Source: Micromonospora marina (GTDB lineage: Bacteria; Actinomycetota; Actinomycetes; Mycobacteriales; Micromonosporaceae). From it: a DNA stretch of 64,000 bases. Below the pieces are notes generated by a model. It made no database searches. It had not been told where the DNA came from and worked only from the letters and a program-made list of their open reading frames with translations. The stretch is taken from the NCBI RefSeq assembly GCF_900091565.1, contig NZ_FMCV01000004.1:124001-188000 (forward strand), read 5' to 3'. This document shows, in pieces, positions 35,554 through 43,416 of this stretch (positions are counted from its first letter, which is position 1; each line of letters opens with the position of its first letter). The position numbers and the translations under genes are program-made.

Positions 35554-36945
35554 TCAGAGCACCCGGGGCGGGGTGTTGCCGGCGGCGATGATGGCCCGGC
35601 GCATCGGCACGGCGGCCAGCAGCACGAAGCCGACCACGAAGAAGATCAGCAGCGACACCAGGCCCACCCGGTACGACGAGGTCAGCTGGAACACCAGGCC
35701 GAACGCCAGCGGGCCGAGCCAGCTGGTGCCCTTGTCGCTGATCTCGTAGAAGCCGTAGTACTCGCCCTCCTTGCCGGCCGGGATGAGCTGGCTGAACAGC
35801 GACCGGCTCAGCGCCTGGCTGCCGCCGAGCACCAGGCCGATGCAGCCGCCGAGGATCATGAACGGTACGGGCGCTTCGGCGGGCAGCTGGAACGCGGCGA
35901 TGATCACACCGGTCCAGAGCACAAGCGACAGCAGCACGGTCTTCCAGGCGCCGATGCGCCTCGCGAGCGCGCCGAGGGCGAGCGCGCCGCCGAAGGCGAG
36001 GAACTGCACCAGCAGGATGGTCACGATCAGCGTGCTCTGGCCAAGCCGCAGTTCCTCGGTGCCGTACTGGCTGGCAAGGGTGATGACGGTCTGGATGCCG
36101 TCGTTGAAGACCAGGAACGCGAGCAGGAAGAACAGCGTCAGCGGGTACGTCTTGAGTTCCCGCAGGGTGCGCCCGAGCTGCCGGAAGCCGTCGGTGAGCA
36201 CGTTGCCGCCCGCCTGCAGGGCCGCGGCGGTGGGGTGTTCGCGCAGCCAGCGCAGCGGGACCAGGGTGAACGCGGCCCACCACACGCCGGCCGACACGAT
36301 CGACCAGCGGGCCAGGTCCAGCGTGCGCTGGGCGTTACCCTCCTCGCTGAGCATGGTGACCGCGACCAGGTTCAGCGCGAGCAGCAGCCCGCCGCCGAGG
36401 TAGCCGATGGCCCAGCCGCGGCTGGAGATGCCGTCGCGTTCGTCCGGGCCGCCGAGTTGCGGCAGGAACGAGTTGTAGACGACCACGGCGGCCCCGAAGG
36501 AGATGTTCGCGATCAGGAACAGCGCGCCGCCGAGCAGGTAGCGTTCGCCGGTGACGAAGGCGAACGCGATGGTCGCGCCGGCGCCGGTGAACGCCGCGGC
36601 GGCGAGCAGGCGCTTCTTGTGCGCCGACCGGTCGGCGATCGCGCCGACCACGGGCAGCACGAACACGGTGAGGAACACCGACAGCGAGATCAGGTACGGG
36701 TAGAACGACCCGGCGGCGACCTTGATGCCCAGCGGGTACACCGCACCGTCGCAGCTGTCCGCGCCCAGCTCGCAGCCGGCGGCGAGTTCGGCGACGGTGG
36801 TCAGGAACGGCCCGAGGAAGACCGTGATGACTGTGGTCTGGAACGCCGAGTTCGCCCAGTCGTAGAAGTACCAGCCGGTGCGCTCGCGGCGGGTGCTGCC
36901 CGGTCCGGTGGGGTCGGCGACGGCGGGGGTGACCGTATCGGCCAT
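35554..36945 (-). CDS. MFS transporter, UMF1/Atg22-like
   Basis: 463 residues, about 12 helices. WYFYDWANSAFQTTVITVFLG at residues 25-45 and PQLGGPDERDGISSRGWAIGYLGG are the hallmarks of the Atg22/UMF1 branch, whose yeast member exports vacuolar amino acids. Substrate here unknown. Followed on the minus strand by tdk. Confidence 0.88.
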   Translation of the reverse strand: MADTVTPAVADPTGPGSTRRERTGWYFYDWANSAFQTTVITVFLGPFLTTVAELAAGCELGADSCDGAVYPLGIKVAAGSFYPYLISLSVFLTVFVLPVVGAIADRSAHKKRLLAAAAFTGAGATIAFAFVTGERYLLGGALFLIANISFGAAVVVYNSFLPQLGGPDERDGISSRGWAIGYLGGGLLLALNLVAVTMLSEEGNAQRTLDLARWSIVSAGVWWAAFTLVPLRWLREHPTAAALQAGGNVLTDGFRQLGRTLRELKTYPLTLFFLLAFLVFNDGIQTVITLASQYGTEELRLGQSTLIVTILLVQFLAFGGALALGALARRIGAWKTVLLSLVLWTGVIIAAFQLPAEAPVPFMILGGCIGLVLGGSQALSRSLFSQLIPAGKEGEYYGFYEISDKGTSWLGPLAFGLVFQLTSSYRVGLVSLLIFFVVGFVLLAAVPMRRAIIAAGNTPPRVL

Positions 36946-36965
36946 CGGGGGTCGTCCTCGGGGGC

Positions 36966-37766
36966 TCAGGCGGCCCAGTGGCCGCGACTGCGGTAGACGT
37001 CACGGAGCACGCTGACGTGATCGGTCATGATGCCATCCACCCCAAGATCAAGTAAGTGGTGCATCTGGGCGGGATCGTCGATCGTCCAGACGTGCACCTG
37101 CAACCCGATCCGGTGGCAGTACGCGAGGAACCGCCCGTCGACCACCGGCACCCGGCCGAAGGAGACCGGCACCTGGGCGGCGACCACTGACGGGGGCAGC
37201 CGCACGGGCCGCCCGTGCAGCGAGGCCAGCCGCAGCCGCGCCACGCCGCGCATACCGATGCTGGTGGCGACCTCCGGGCCGGCCAGCGCCCGCAGCCGGG
37301 CCAGCCGGGCGTCGCTGAACGAGGCGAGCAGCACCCGATCGCCCGCGCCGGCCCGGGAGACGGTGGCGACAGTGGGCGCCACGCCGCCGTCGGACTTGAC
37401 GTCGATGTTGAACCGCACCTGCGGCCACGCGCCGAGCACCTCGTCCAGGCGGGGCACCAGGGCGGCCCCGCCGACGCGTACCGAGGACAGATCGGCCCAG
37501 CGCAGGTCGGCGATGCGGCCCGGCTCGCCGGTGACGCGGCGCAGCGTCGGGTCGTGGAAGACCACCGGTACGCCGTCGGCGGTGGCGTGCACGTCGGTCT
37601 CCACGTACCGGTAGCCCAGGGCGACGGCACGGGCGAACGCGGCGGCGGTGTTCTCGTCGCCGTCGGCCGCGCCGCCGCGGTGGGCGAACGCCAGCGGCGC
37701 GGGCGCGTCGAGGTAGCCGGGACGGGGCTGCACGCGGGCAGTATGCCCGGCCTGGGTGGCGGGCAC
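36966..37766 (-). CDS. Glycerophosphodiester phosphodiesterase
   Basis: 266 residues, TIM barrel. The catalytic AFAHRGGAADGDENTAAAF holds the HR and E-N residues, and YVETDVHATADGVPVVFHDPT the metal-binding ExD and catalytic His. The end VHVWTIDDPAQMHHLLDLGV is family-typical. It releases glycerol-3-phosphate from glycerophosphodiesters. GTG at 37766; a GTG 11 codons later (VQPRPGYL) is also possible. It precedes the MFS gene by 20 bases and may be cotranscribed with it. Confidence 0.89.
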   Translation of the reverse strand: MPATQAGHTARVQPRPGYLDAPAPLAFAHRGGAADGDENTAAAFARAVALGYRYVETDVHATADGVPVVFHDPTLRRVTGEPGRIADLRWADLSSVRVGGAALVPRLDEVLGAWPQVRFNIDVKSDGGVAPTVATVSRAGAGDRVLLASFSDARLARLRALAGPEVATSIGMRGVARLRLASLHGRPVRLPPSVVAAQVPVSFGRVPVVDGRFLAYCHRIGLQVHVWTIDDPAQMHHLLDLGVDGIMTDHVSVLRDVYRSRGHWAA

Positions 37767-37786
37767 ATGGCCGGGCGATGAAATTA

Positions 37787-37817
37787 CCTATCGCTCCCTA
37801 TCGGGACTAGGATAGGG
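37787..37817. promoter_or_regulatory. CCTATC operator cluster
   Basis: CCTATCG at 37787-37793, then CCCTATC-N8-GATAGGG at 37796-37817. The dyad ends five bases before the ATG of the helix-turn-helix gene and covers its ribosome binding site and probably its promoter (TAGGAT). Likely autoregulation. Confidence 0.6.
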
Positions 37818-37821
37818 TGCG

Positions 37822-38265
37822 ATGAGTAACGACATGTATTCGGTCGAGCAGGTTGCTGACCTGCTCGGGCTGCACGTGCGCACCGTGCGCGGCTACATCC
37901 GGTCCGGGCGGCTTCGGGCCACCCGGATCGGCAAGCAGTACCGGATCGCGCGTGCGGACCTGGACGCGCTGACCGGCCGGCCGGCCGTCTCCGCCGCCGG
38001 ACCGGCGGCGGAGGTGTCGAGCGTCCTGCGGCTCGACGGCGTCGACCGGGCCGCCGCCGACCGGCTCGCGACGCTGGTGCTGGCCGGCGTGAACACCCAC
38101 CACGACCCGGACCGTCCGCTGCGGGTGCAGACGGTCCACGACGAGGAGCGGCAACGCATGACCATCATGATCCTGGGCGACCTCACCGCCACCGCCGACC
38201 TGCTTCGCCTGGTGGACGGGGTGCTGGGCGGCGACAACGGCCTACTCGGCGGCGGCCGTGGCTGA
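37822..38265 (+). CDS. Excisionase/MerR-like helix-turn-helix protein
   Basis: 147 residues. The first 55 form a DNA-binding module (MYSVEQVADLLGLHVRTVRG, GRLRATRIGKQYRI) of the HTH_17/excisionase type. The remaining 90 residues are a separate domain with RLDGVDRAAADRL and LRVQTVHDEERQRMTIMIL; unknown effector. It overlaps the DUF4180 gene by eight bases, a pair conserved by inference from coupling. Confidence 0.76.
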   Translation: MSNDMYSVEQVADLLGLHVRTVRGYIRSGRLRATRIGKQYRIARADLDALTGRPAVSAAGPAAEVSSVLRLDGVDRAAADRLATLVLAGVNTHHDPDRPLRVQTVHDEERQRMTIMILGDLTATADLLRLVDGVLGGDNGLLGGGRG

Positions 38266-38626
38266 CGTGATGCAGGACCGGGCCGGCGTGGCGGTGCTGG
38301 TCTGCGACCCGGACGGTCCACCGATCGCCACCGAGGGCGACGCGCTGGACCTGATCGGCGCCGCGTTCCTCGGTGCGACGGTGGTCGCGGTGCCGGCCAC
38401 CCGCCTCGATCCCGGCTTCTTCACGCTCGGCACCCGTTTCGCGGGCGAGGTGATGCAGAAGTTCGTCAACTACCGGCTGCGCCTGGCGATAGTCGGCGAC
38501 ATCTCCGCGCACCTGGACCGCAGTGGCGCGCTGCGCGCGCTGGTGGCCGAGTCCAACCGGCACGACCAGGTGTGGTTCGTGCCGGACCTGGCCGCGCTCG
38601 ACGCCCGCCTGCGCGCCACCGCCTGA
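38258..38626 (+). CDS. DUF4180 protein
   Basis: 122 residues. DLIGAAFLGATVVAVPATRLDP and FFTLGTRFAGEVMQKFVNYR are the DUF4180 signature; related to STAS-like/alpha-beta proteins often encoded beside helix-turn-helix genes. GTG at 38258. Function unknown. Confidence 0.8.
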   Translation: MADVMQDRAGVAVLVCDPDGPPIATEGDALDLIGAAFLGATVVAVPATRLDPGFFTLGTRFAGEVMQKFVNYRLRLAIVGDISAHLDRSGALRALVAESNRHDQVWFVPDLAALDARLRATA

Positions 38627-38729
38627 CCCAGCCCGACGTCGTCCTCGCCTCGCCGATGGTGCACTCGCGGCCCTCGTCGGGGGCGGTTGGCCGGGTTTGC
38701 CCGGGCACCAACTGCAAGATCGGCGGGGG

Positions 38730-39380
38730 TCAGCCTGGCTGTGTGCTGGGTCCGGCGGCCGCGTCCCGGGTTCCGGGCGGCGGGTAGGGCTGCTCCGCGA
38801 GCAGCCGGGCCAGGTGGGCGCTGTTGAGCGCCAGCGCGGCGGTGGCGCGGCCGGTGGTGTCGGGTTTGGGGCGGGCGTCGACGTAGTCGGTCTTGTGCAG
38901 CGCCTCCCCGACCCAGTAGGTCGCCCCGGCGGCCGGGCAGGTGAAGCCCACCTCGTTGAGCGCCTGCTGCACCTCGGCGATGGTGTGGTGCGCGCCGTCC
39001 TCGTTGCCGACCACTGCCACCCCGCCGACCTTGCCGTAGGTGAGCAGCCGGCCCTGGTCGTCGGTCTCGGACAGCTCGGCGTCCAACCGTTCGAGGACCA
39101 TCTTCGTCACCGACGAGGGCTGACCGAGCCAGATCGGGGTGGCGATGATCAGGATCTGGGCGGCGAGCAGCTTGGCGCGGATGGCGGGCCAGCCGTCGCC
39201 GTCGCCCTCGTCGACGGACACCCCGAAGCGCACGTCGTGGTCGACCACCCGGACGATCTCGCCGTCGACGCCCTGATCGGCCAGCGCGTCGAGCACCTCC
39301 TGACCGAGCACGTGTGAGCTGGACGTCGCCGGGGAGCGTTTCAGGGTGCAGTTGAGAACGAGTGCTCGAACAGCGGTCAT
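38730..39380 (-). CDS. Flavodoxin-fold NAD(P)H-dependent reductase
   Basis: 216 residues. VLNCTLKRSPATSSSHVLG is the FMN phosphate loop, IIATPIWLGQPSSVTKMVLERLD the 80s loop, and VGGVAVVGNEDGAHH the third. Reduces quinones or similar with FMN. The proline-rich tail is not conserved-looking. The gap to the acyltransferase (39381-39442) is 62 bases. Confidence 0.84.
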   Translation of the reverse strand: MTAVRALVLNCTLKRSPATSSSHVLGQEVLDALADQGVDGEIVRVVDHDVRFGVSVDEGDGDGWPAIRAKLLAAQILIIATPIWLGQPSSVTKMVLERLDAELSETDDQGRLLTYGKVGGVAVVGNEDGAHHTIAEVQQALNEVGFTCPAAGATYWVGEALHKTDYVDARPKPDTTGRATAALALNSAHLARLLAEQPYPPPGTRDAAAGPSTQPG

Positions 39381-39442
39381 GACGGTCCTCTCGACGTACG
39401 CGGTAAGCGTCATCTGATACCCGCCGTCGCGGCCGGAATGCC

Positions 39443-40207
39443 TCAGGTGCGGCGGCGGTGCGCGCGGCTGCCGTCCACCGGGCGGCCGGGGTCGACGTGC
39501 CGGGGCCGGTCGGGCTCGTCGGGACGCAGCAGCACCAGGTCGTCGGTGATCGCGTCGATGATCCGGTCGGTGGCCTGCCGGGCCGCGCCGGGGTAGTCCG
39601 GCCGTAGGTCGTCCAGCGGCACCGGGGCGCCGAAGTGCACCCGGATGGCGGGCCGGCGGACGACCGCCCGGGCCACCGCGCGCAGCATCCCCTTGGGCGC
39701 CCGGTAGGGCATCACCTCGTGCGAGCCCCACTGGGCCACCGGTACGACGGCGGCGCCGGCGGTGAAGGCGAGCCGGGCAGCGCCGGTCTTGCCGCGCTCG
39801 GGCCACATGCCCGGGTCGAGCCCGATGCGTCCCTCGGGGTAGACCAGCACCACCGACCCGCCGGCCACGGCCTGGGCGGCGACCTCCAGCGAGCGGTGCA
39901 CCGCGGCGGTGCCCCGGTCGACGCGGATGTGCCCGGCACGGCGCATGAGCGCCCCGATCACCGGGGCGCGGAACAGCCCGCCGGTGGCCATGATCCGGGG
40001 CGCGACGCGCCGGACCCGGCAGGCGGCGGCCAGCACCACCGGGTCGAACGGGCTGATGTGGTTGGCGGCCAGGACGAGCGGGCCGTGGCGCAGCGCGTCG
40101 GGCACGTCGCCGGTGACCTCCAGCCGGCCGACCAGCCCGACGACGGCGCGGGCGAGCGTCTGCGCGCCCCGCCACAGCAGCGGCGCGCGCCAGGGGGTGC
40201 TGTTCAT
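39443..40207 (-). CDS. 1-acyl-sn-glycerol-3-phosphate acyltransferase-like protein
   Basis: 254 residues. The HX4D motif is NHISPFDPVVLAAA, the second block GHIRVDRGTA, and the third YPEGRIGLDPGMW (EGR, glycerol-phosphate binding). PlsC-type; makes phosphatidic acid or acylates a related acceptor. Basic C-terminal tail RAHRRRT. Confidence 0.88.
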   Translation of the reverse strand: MNSTPWRAPLLWRGAQTLARAVVGLVGRLEVTGDVPDALRHGPLVLAANHISPFDPVVLAAACRVRRVAPRIMATGGLFRAPVIGALMRRAGHIRVDRGTAAVHRSLEVAAQAVAGGSVVLVYPEGRIGLDPGMWPERGKTGAARLAFTAGAAVVPVAQWGSHEVMPYRAPKGMLRAVARAVVRRPAIRVHFGAPVPLDDLRPDYPGAARQATDRIIDAITDDLVLLRPDEPDRPRHVDPGRPVDGSRAHRRRT

Positions 40208-40321
40208 CAGTGCTGGATGGTCGCACGCGCCGGGCCGATCCCGGCACCCGGCACGGTGATCCCGGGGTGGAGGAAGAGCGGTACAGCGGTCGGCGCCGAG
40301 AATGATCTTGCGGGTCTCACC

Positions 40322-40585
40322 GCTCCGCCCAGCTCTCACATTCGCCTGCCTCGCCGATCTACGCACCGGCGACACCCTGATCATCTGGAAGATCGACCGG
40401 CATCGCCGAGTACGAAGCCGCCCTGATCAAGGAACGGGCAGTGGCCGGGCTGTCCGCCGCTCGCGCCCGCGGCCTCCGTGGCGGCCGTAAGCCGAAGATG
40501 ACCCCGGCCCTGATCGGCAAGGCGCAACGGATGTACGACTCCCGTCAGTTCACCATGGCCGAGATCGCCACAGCTTTCTACCCGC
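40322..40585 (+). pseudogene. Serine recombinase (resolvase) remnant
   Basis: Frame 1 reads RPALTFACLADLRTGDTLII then WKIDR; after a shift the text continues EYEAALIKERAVAGLSAARA and GGRKPKMTPALIG, then YDSRQFTMAEIATAFY. Intact Tn3/Pin-type resolvases have about 65 residues between these blocks and about 100 before them, including the catalytic serine. Both are missing here. It overlaps the end of the merR gene. Scar of a mobile element. Confidence 0.75.
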
Positions 40586-40988
40586 GCCCCTGGTTGGGCA
40601 CCTCGATGCGGTCGTCGATCTCGCACAGTCGACCGCCGGAGAGCATCTCACCGAGGTATGCCTGAAGTGCCGCGGTGCGCGCCTCGGCTTCGTCGATGAG
40701 CACAGCGGCGACACGTTGCCAATCCTGTGGCTCGGGGTCGTCAGGGAGCGTGACGAAGACGTCGGCGATTTCTCGGACGGTGAGTCCGACGCGCTGGGCG
40801 ACCTTGGCGACCTTGATACGGCAGGCGGCGCTGTCGTCGAAGCGCCGCTGGTCGCCTGCGGTGCGGTGGGCGGTGATCAGCCCGTGCTGCTCATAGAAGC
40901 GCACGGCGGAGGGCGCCACCCCGGCCTCGGTCGCGACGTCCTTGACCGTGAGGGTGAAGCGGGCAGGGATCTGCGCTGCGATGCTCAC
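40578..40988 (-). CDS. MerR family regulator
   Basis: 136 residues. MerR wing-helix: FTLTVKDVATEAGVAPSAVR, FYEQHGLITAHRTAGDQRRF; dimer helix and a short effector end without the SoxR or CueR cysteines. GTG at 40988. Divergent from the FMN reductase with a perfect operator in between; it should activate the reductase-MFS pair. Confidence 0.84.
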   Translation of the reverse strand: MSIAAQIPARFTLTVKDVATEAGVAPSAVRFYEQHGLITAHRTAGDQRRFDDSAACRIKVAKVAQRVGLTVREIADVFVTLPDDPEPQDWQRVAAVLIDEAEARTAALQAYLGEMLSGGRLCEIDDRIEVPNQGRG

Positions 40989-41014
40989 TCGACCATGGTG
41001 CCCCACCCAGCGGC

Positions 41015-41036
41015 TTGACTTCAACATAAGTTGAAG
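41015..41036. promoter_or_regulatory. MerR-type operator
   Basis: CTTCAAC-ATAA-GTTGAAG (41019-41036) is a perfect 7-4-7 dyad directly abutting a TTGACT -35 (41015-41020). This is the standard MerR layout. A clear -10 is not seen, and the transcript might be leaderless. Confidence 0.75.
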
Positions 41037-41043
41037 GCCGAGC

Positions 41044-41679
41044 ATGGCCGGCATGACCGATCCGACGTCCCCTTACAGCCCTTCGCCCGAGACCGCGTTG
41101 TCGACGGCCGACCGATTGGACCAGCCGCCGCTACGCCTGGCCGTCATCGCCGCCAGCGTCCGTAAGGAACGGCTGAGCCGCGTACTCGCGGACTGGGCCG
41201 CCGGCAAGGCGGCCGACATCGCCGACGTCGACCTGGTCGACCTGGCCGAGTGCGAGCTGCCCGACGACGAGCACCTGGAGCCTGGCGGCGGCCCCCGCTC
41301 GGCGATCGCCGACCACATCGATCGAGCCGACGGGTACGTCATCGTCACCCCCGAGTACAACCACAGCTACCCGGCCTGCTTGAAGCGGGCGATCGACTGG
41401 CACTACGGCGAGTGGATGTTCAAGGCGGCCACCGTGCTGTCGTACGGGGTGCAGGGCGGCTTGCTGGCCGCCGAGCACCTGCGCGGCGTCTTCGCCGAGC
41501 TGCACGTGGTGACCACCCGCCGTGTCGTCGGGCTACGCGCGCCGTGGAACGACATCGGCGACGACGGTTTCACTCCACCGCCCGGCACGGGCGAGGCCCT
41601 CGACGAGGCGTTGCGCGAACTGACCTGGTGGGCGACGACGCTGCACGTCGCCCGCCGCGACCGCCCGTTCCAGCGCTGA
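41044..41679 (+). CDS. NADPH-dependent FMN reductase
   Basis: 211 residues. RLAVIAASVRKERLSRVLADW is the FMN loop; VTPEYNHSYPACLKRAIDW the conserved PEYN motif. About 25 extra N-terminal residues; ATG at 41044 or 41053. Cotranscribed with the MFS efflux gene 18 bases on. Probably reduces quinones or nitro compounds. Confidence 0.88.
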   Translation: MAGMTDPTSPYSPSPETALSTADRLDQPPLRLAVIAASVRKERLSRVLADWAAGKAADIADVDLVDLAECELPDDEHLEPGGGPRSAIADHIDRADGYVIVTPEYNHSYPACLKRAIDWHYGEWMFKAATVLSYGVQGGLLAAEHLRGVFAELHVVTTRRVVGLRAPWNDIGDDGFTPPPGTGEALDEALRELTWWATTLHVARRDRPFQR

Positions 41680-41697
41680 GCGCCGGCCGGACCCGCC

Positions 41698-43182
41698 ATG
41701 GATGCTCGCGCACGTGTCATCGGCCTGGTGCTCGCCCTCGGTGGGCTGATGGTCATCGTCGACACCACCGTCACCCTGGTCGCGGTACCCGCGATCGTCG
41801 CCGACCTCGACTCGACCCTGCCTGCGGTGCAGTGGGTGACCAGCGGCTACCTGCTCGGCGTCGTCGCGGTTACCCCACTCGCCGGCTGGGCGGCGAACCG
41901 CTACGGCGCCCGCCGCGTGTACGTGGCCGCACTGGTGATCTTCACCCTTTCCTCGGGTCTGGCCGGTCTGGCATGGGACGCCGGGTCGCTCACCGCGTTC
42001 CGAATCCTGCAGGGCCTCGGCGGTGGTCTGCTCAACCCCGTGGGCCAGGCCATCGGTCTACGTTCCGTGTCCCGCGAGGCCCGCGGCCGATTGATGAGCC
42101 TGCTGGGCCTGCCCCTGATCATTGGCCCCGTCCTCGGCCCGCCTCTTGCCGGCTGGCTTGTCGACGCCGCCTCCTGGCGCTGGATCTTCCTCCTCAACGT
42201 GCCGATCGGCGCCGCCGCCGTGCTGCTGTGCGCGCGACTGCTGCCACGCCAACCCGCCGACCCCGCGTCGACCACGCGGATGGACTGGACCGGCCTGGCT
42301 CAGGTATGCGGCGGCGCCGTGCTGCTCGTGCTGGGGTGCACCCTCATCGGGGAGACCGGCGAGATGACCATCGAGGCGGCTGCCGCGCTCGGCGCGAGCG
42401 TGCTGCTCCTTGCCTCGTTCGTCGTCCGCGCACTGCGGATCGATGCCCCACTGGTCCACCTGCGGTTGCTGCGCCACCGACCCCTCGCCGGTGGCCTGGC
42501 CGTGCTGGTGTGTTTCGGCGCCGCCTACTTCGGAGCGATGTCGATCCTGCCGATCTACGTCCAAGGCGTCCGCGGCGACCCCGCCACCCTCGCCGGCACC
42601 ATCACCATCCCGATGGCCCTCGCCGTCGGAGCGACTCTTCAGATCGCCACCCGACTGGTGGACCGCGTACCACCAGCACGCATCGTGTTCACCGGCGTGA
42701 CACTGGGCCTGCTCGGCAGCATCGCACTGCTGATCACCACGACGAGCGGCGCGTCATACCCGATGATCGCAGCCGCGGCGGCCGTTCTCGGTGTTGGTTC
42801 CGGCGCCACCCTGATGCCGGCCATGACCGTGGCCGTGCGCGACCTGGAACACGAGGACACCCCCCGCGGTACGACACTGCTCGCGCTCGTCCAGCAGATC
42901 GCCAGCGCTGTCGGCGTTGCCCTCGTCGCCACCACTCTCACGGTTCTGGTGTCCACCCGGGTGACCGAACTGGGCACCACCGACAGCGGCGGGCTCGCTG
43001 CGATGCTCGCCCTCGATCCACCCGCCCGCGCCGAGCTCGAGACTCAGCTTGCCGGAGCGGTCGGCGGCAGCTACGCCGTCGCCGCAGCCTTCATGGCCCT
43101 GAGCGTACTGGCGGCGGCCGTGGGCCTGCGTCGCGTCGCGCGGGTCGAAGACCGGGCCGAGGGGTCAAGATCGCCAGCCTGA
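41698..43182 (+). CDS. MFS drug transporter, DHA2 (EmrB/QacA) type
   Basis: 494 residues, 14 helices. Motif D1 at the start (VDTTVTLVAVPAIVADL), motif A GWAANRYGARRVYVAAL, and motif C GLPLIIGPVLGPPLAGWL typical of antiporters. With the reductase it forms a MerR-activated detoxification operon. Confidence 0.89.
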   Translation: MDARARVIGLVLALGGLMVIVDTTVTLVAVPAIVADLDSTLPAVQWVTSGYLLGVVAVTPLAGWAANRYGARRVYVAALVIFTLSSGLAGLAWDAGSLTAFRILQGLGGGLLNPVGQAIGLRSVSREARGRLMSLLGLPLIIGPVLGPPLAGWLVDAASWRWIFLLNVPIGAAAVLLCARLLPRQPADPASTTRMDWTGLAQVCGGAVLLVLGCTLIGETGEMTIEAAAALGASVLLLASFVVRALRIDAPLVHLRLLRHRPLAGGLAVLVCFGAAYFGAMSILPIYVQGVRGDPATLAGTITIPMALAVGATLQIATRLVDRVPPARIVFTGVTLGLLGSIALLITTTSGASYPMIAAAAAVLGVGSGATLMPAMTVAVRDLEHEDTPRGTTLLALVQQIASAVGVALVATTLTVLVSTRVTELGTTDSGGLAAMLALDPPARAELETQLAGAVGGSYAVAAAFMALSVLAAAVGLRRVARVEDRAEGSRSPA

Positions 43183-43371
43183 CAGGGGTTTCCCGAGCCG
43201 GCTGTGCGTGCGCACGGTCATCACCACGTCCCCGCAGCGGCCTCAGCCGCTGCGGGGACGACGGGCACAGCGCATCCCGGGGACCGCGGGTCCTCCGGCA
43301 AGGGTGATCAGAGTCATTGGTCCCGGGCCGGGTCGGGCCCTGCGGCCCTGCCGCTTTCGCTACGACAGCGA

Positions 43372-43396
43372 GTAGTATCTACTACGTCTCGTAGTA
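43372..43396. promoter_or_regulatory. Overlapping palindromes at the cydAB promoter
   Basis: GTAGTA-TC-TACTAC (43372-43385) overlaps TACTACG-TCT-CGTAGTA (43380-43396). Both are perfect. They cover TAGTAT (43373-43378), a good -10. The TACTAC/GTAGTA half-sites recall BlaI/MecI-family operators, not the Rex site TTGTGAAnnnTTCACAA usual for actinobacterial cyd. Confidence 0.65.
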
Positions 43397-43416
43397 TGCT
43401 CAGCTGGGGGTTTCAG

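Noticed and set aside
40988..41054. Longer MerR start (22 extra codons)
   Set aside because: It would begin inside the reductase gene and run across the operator.
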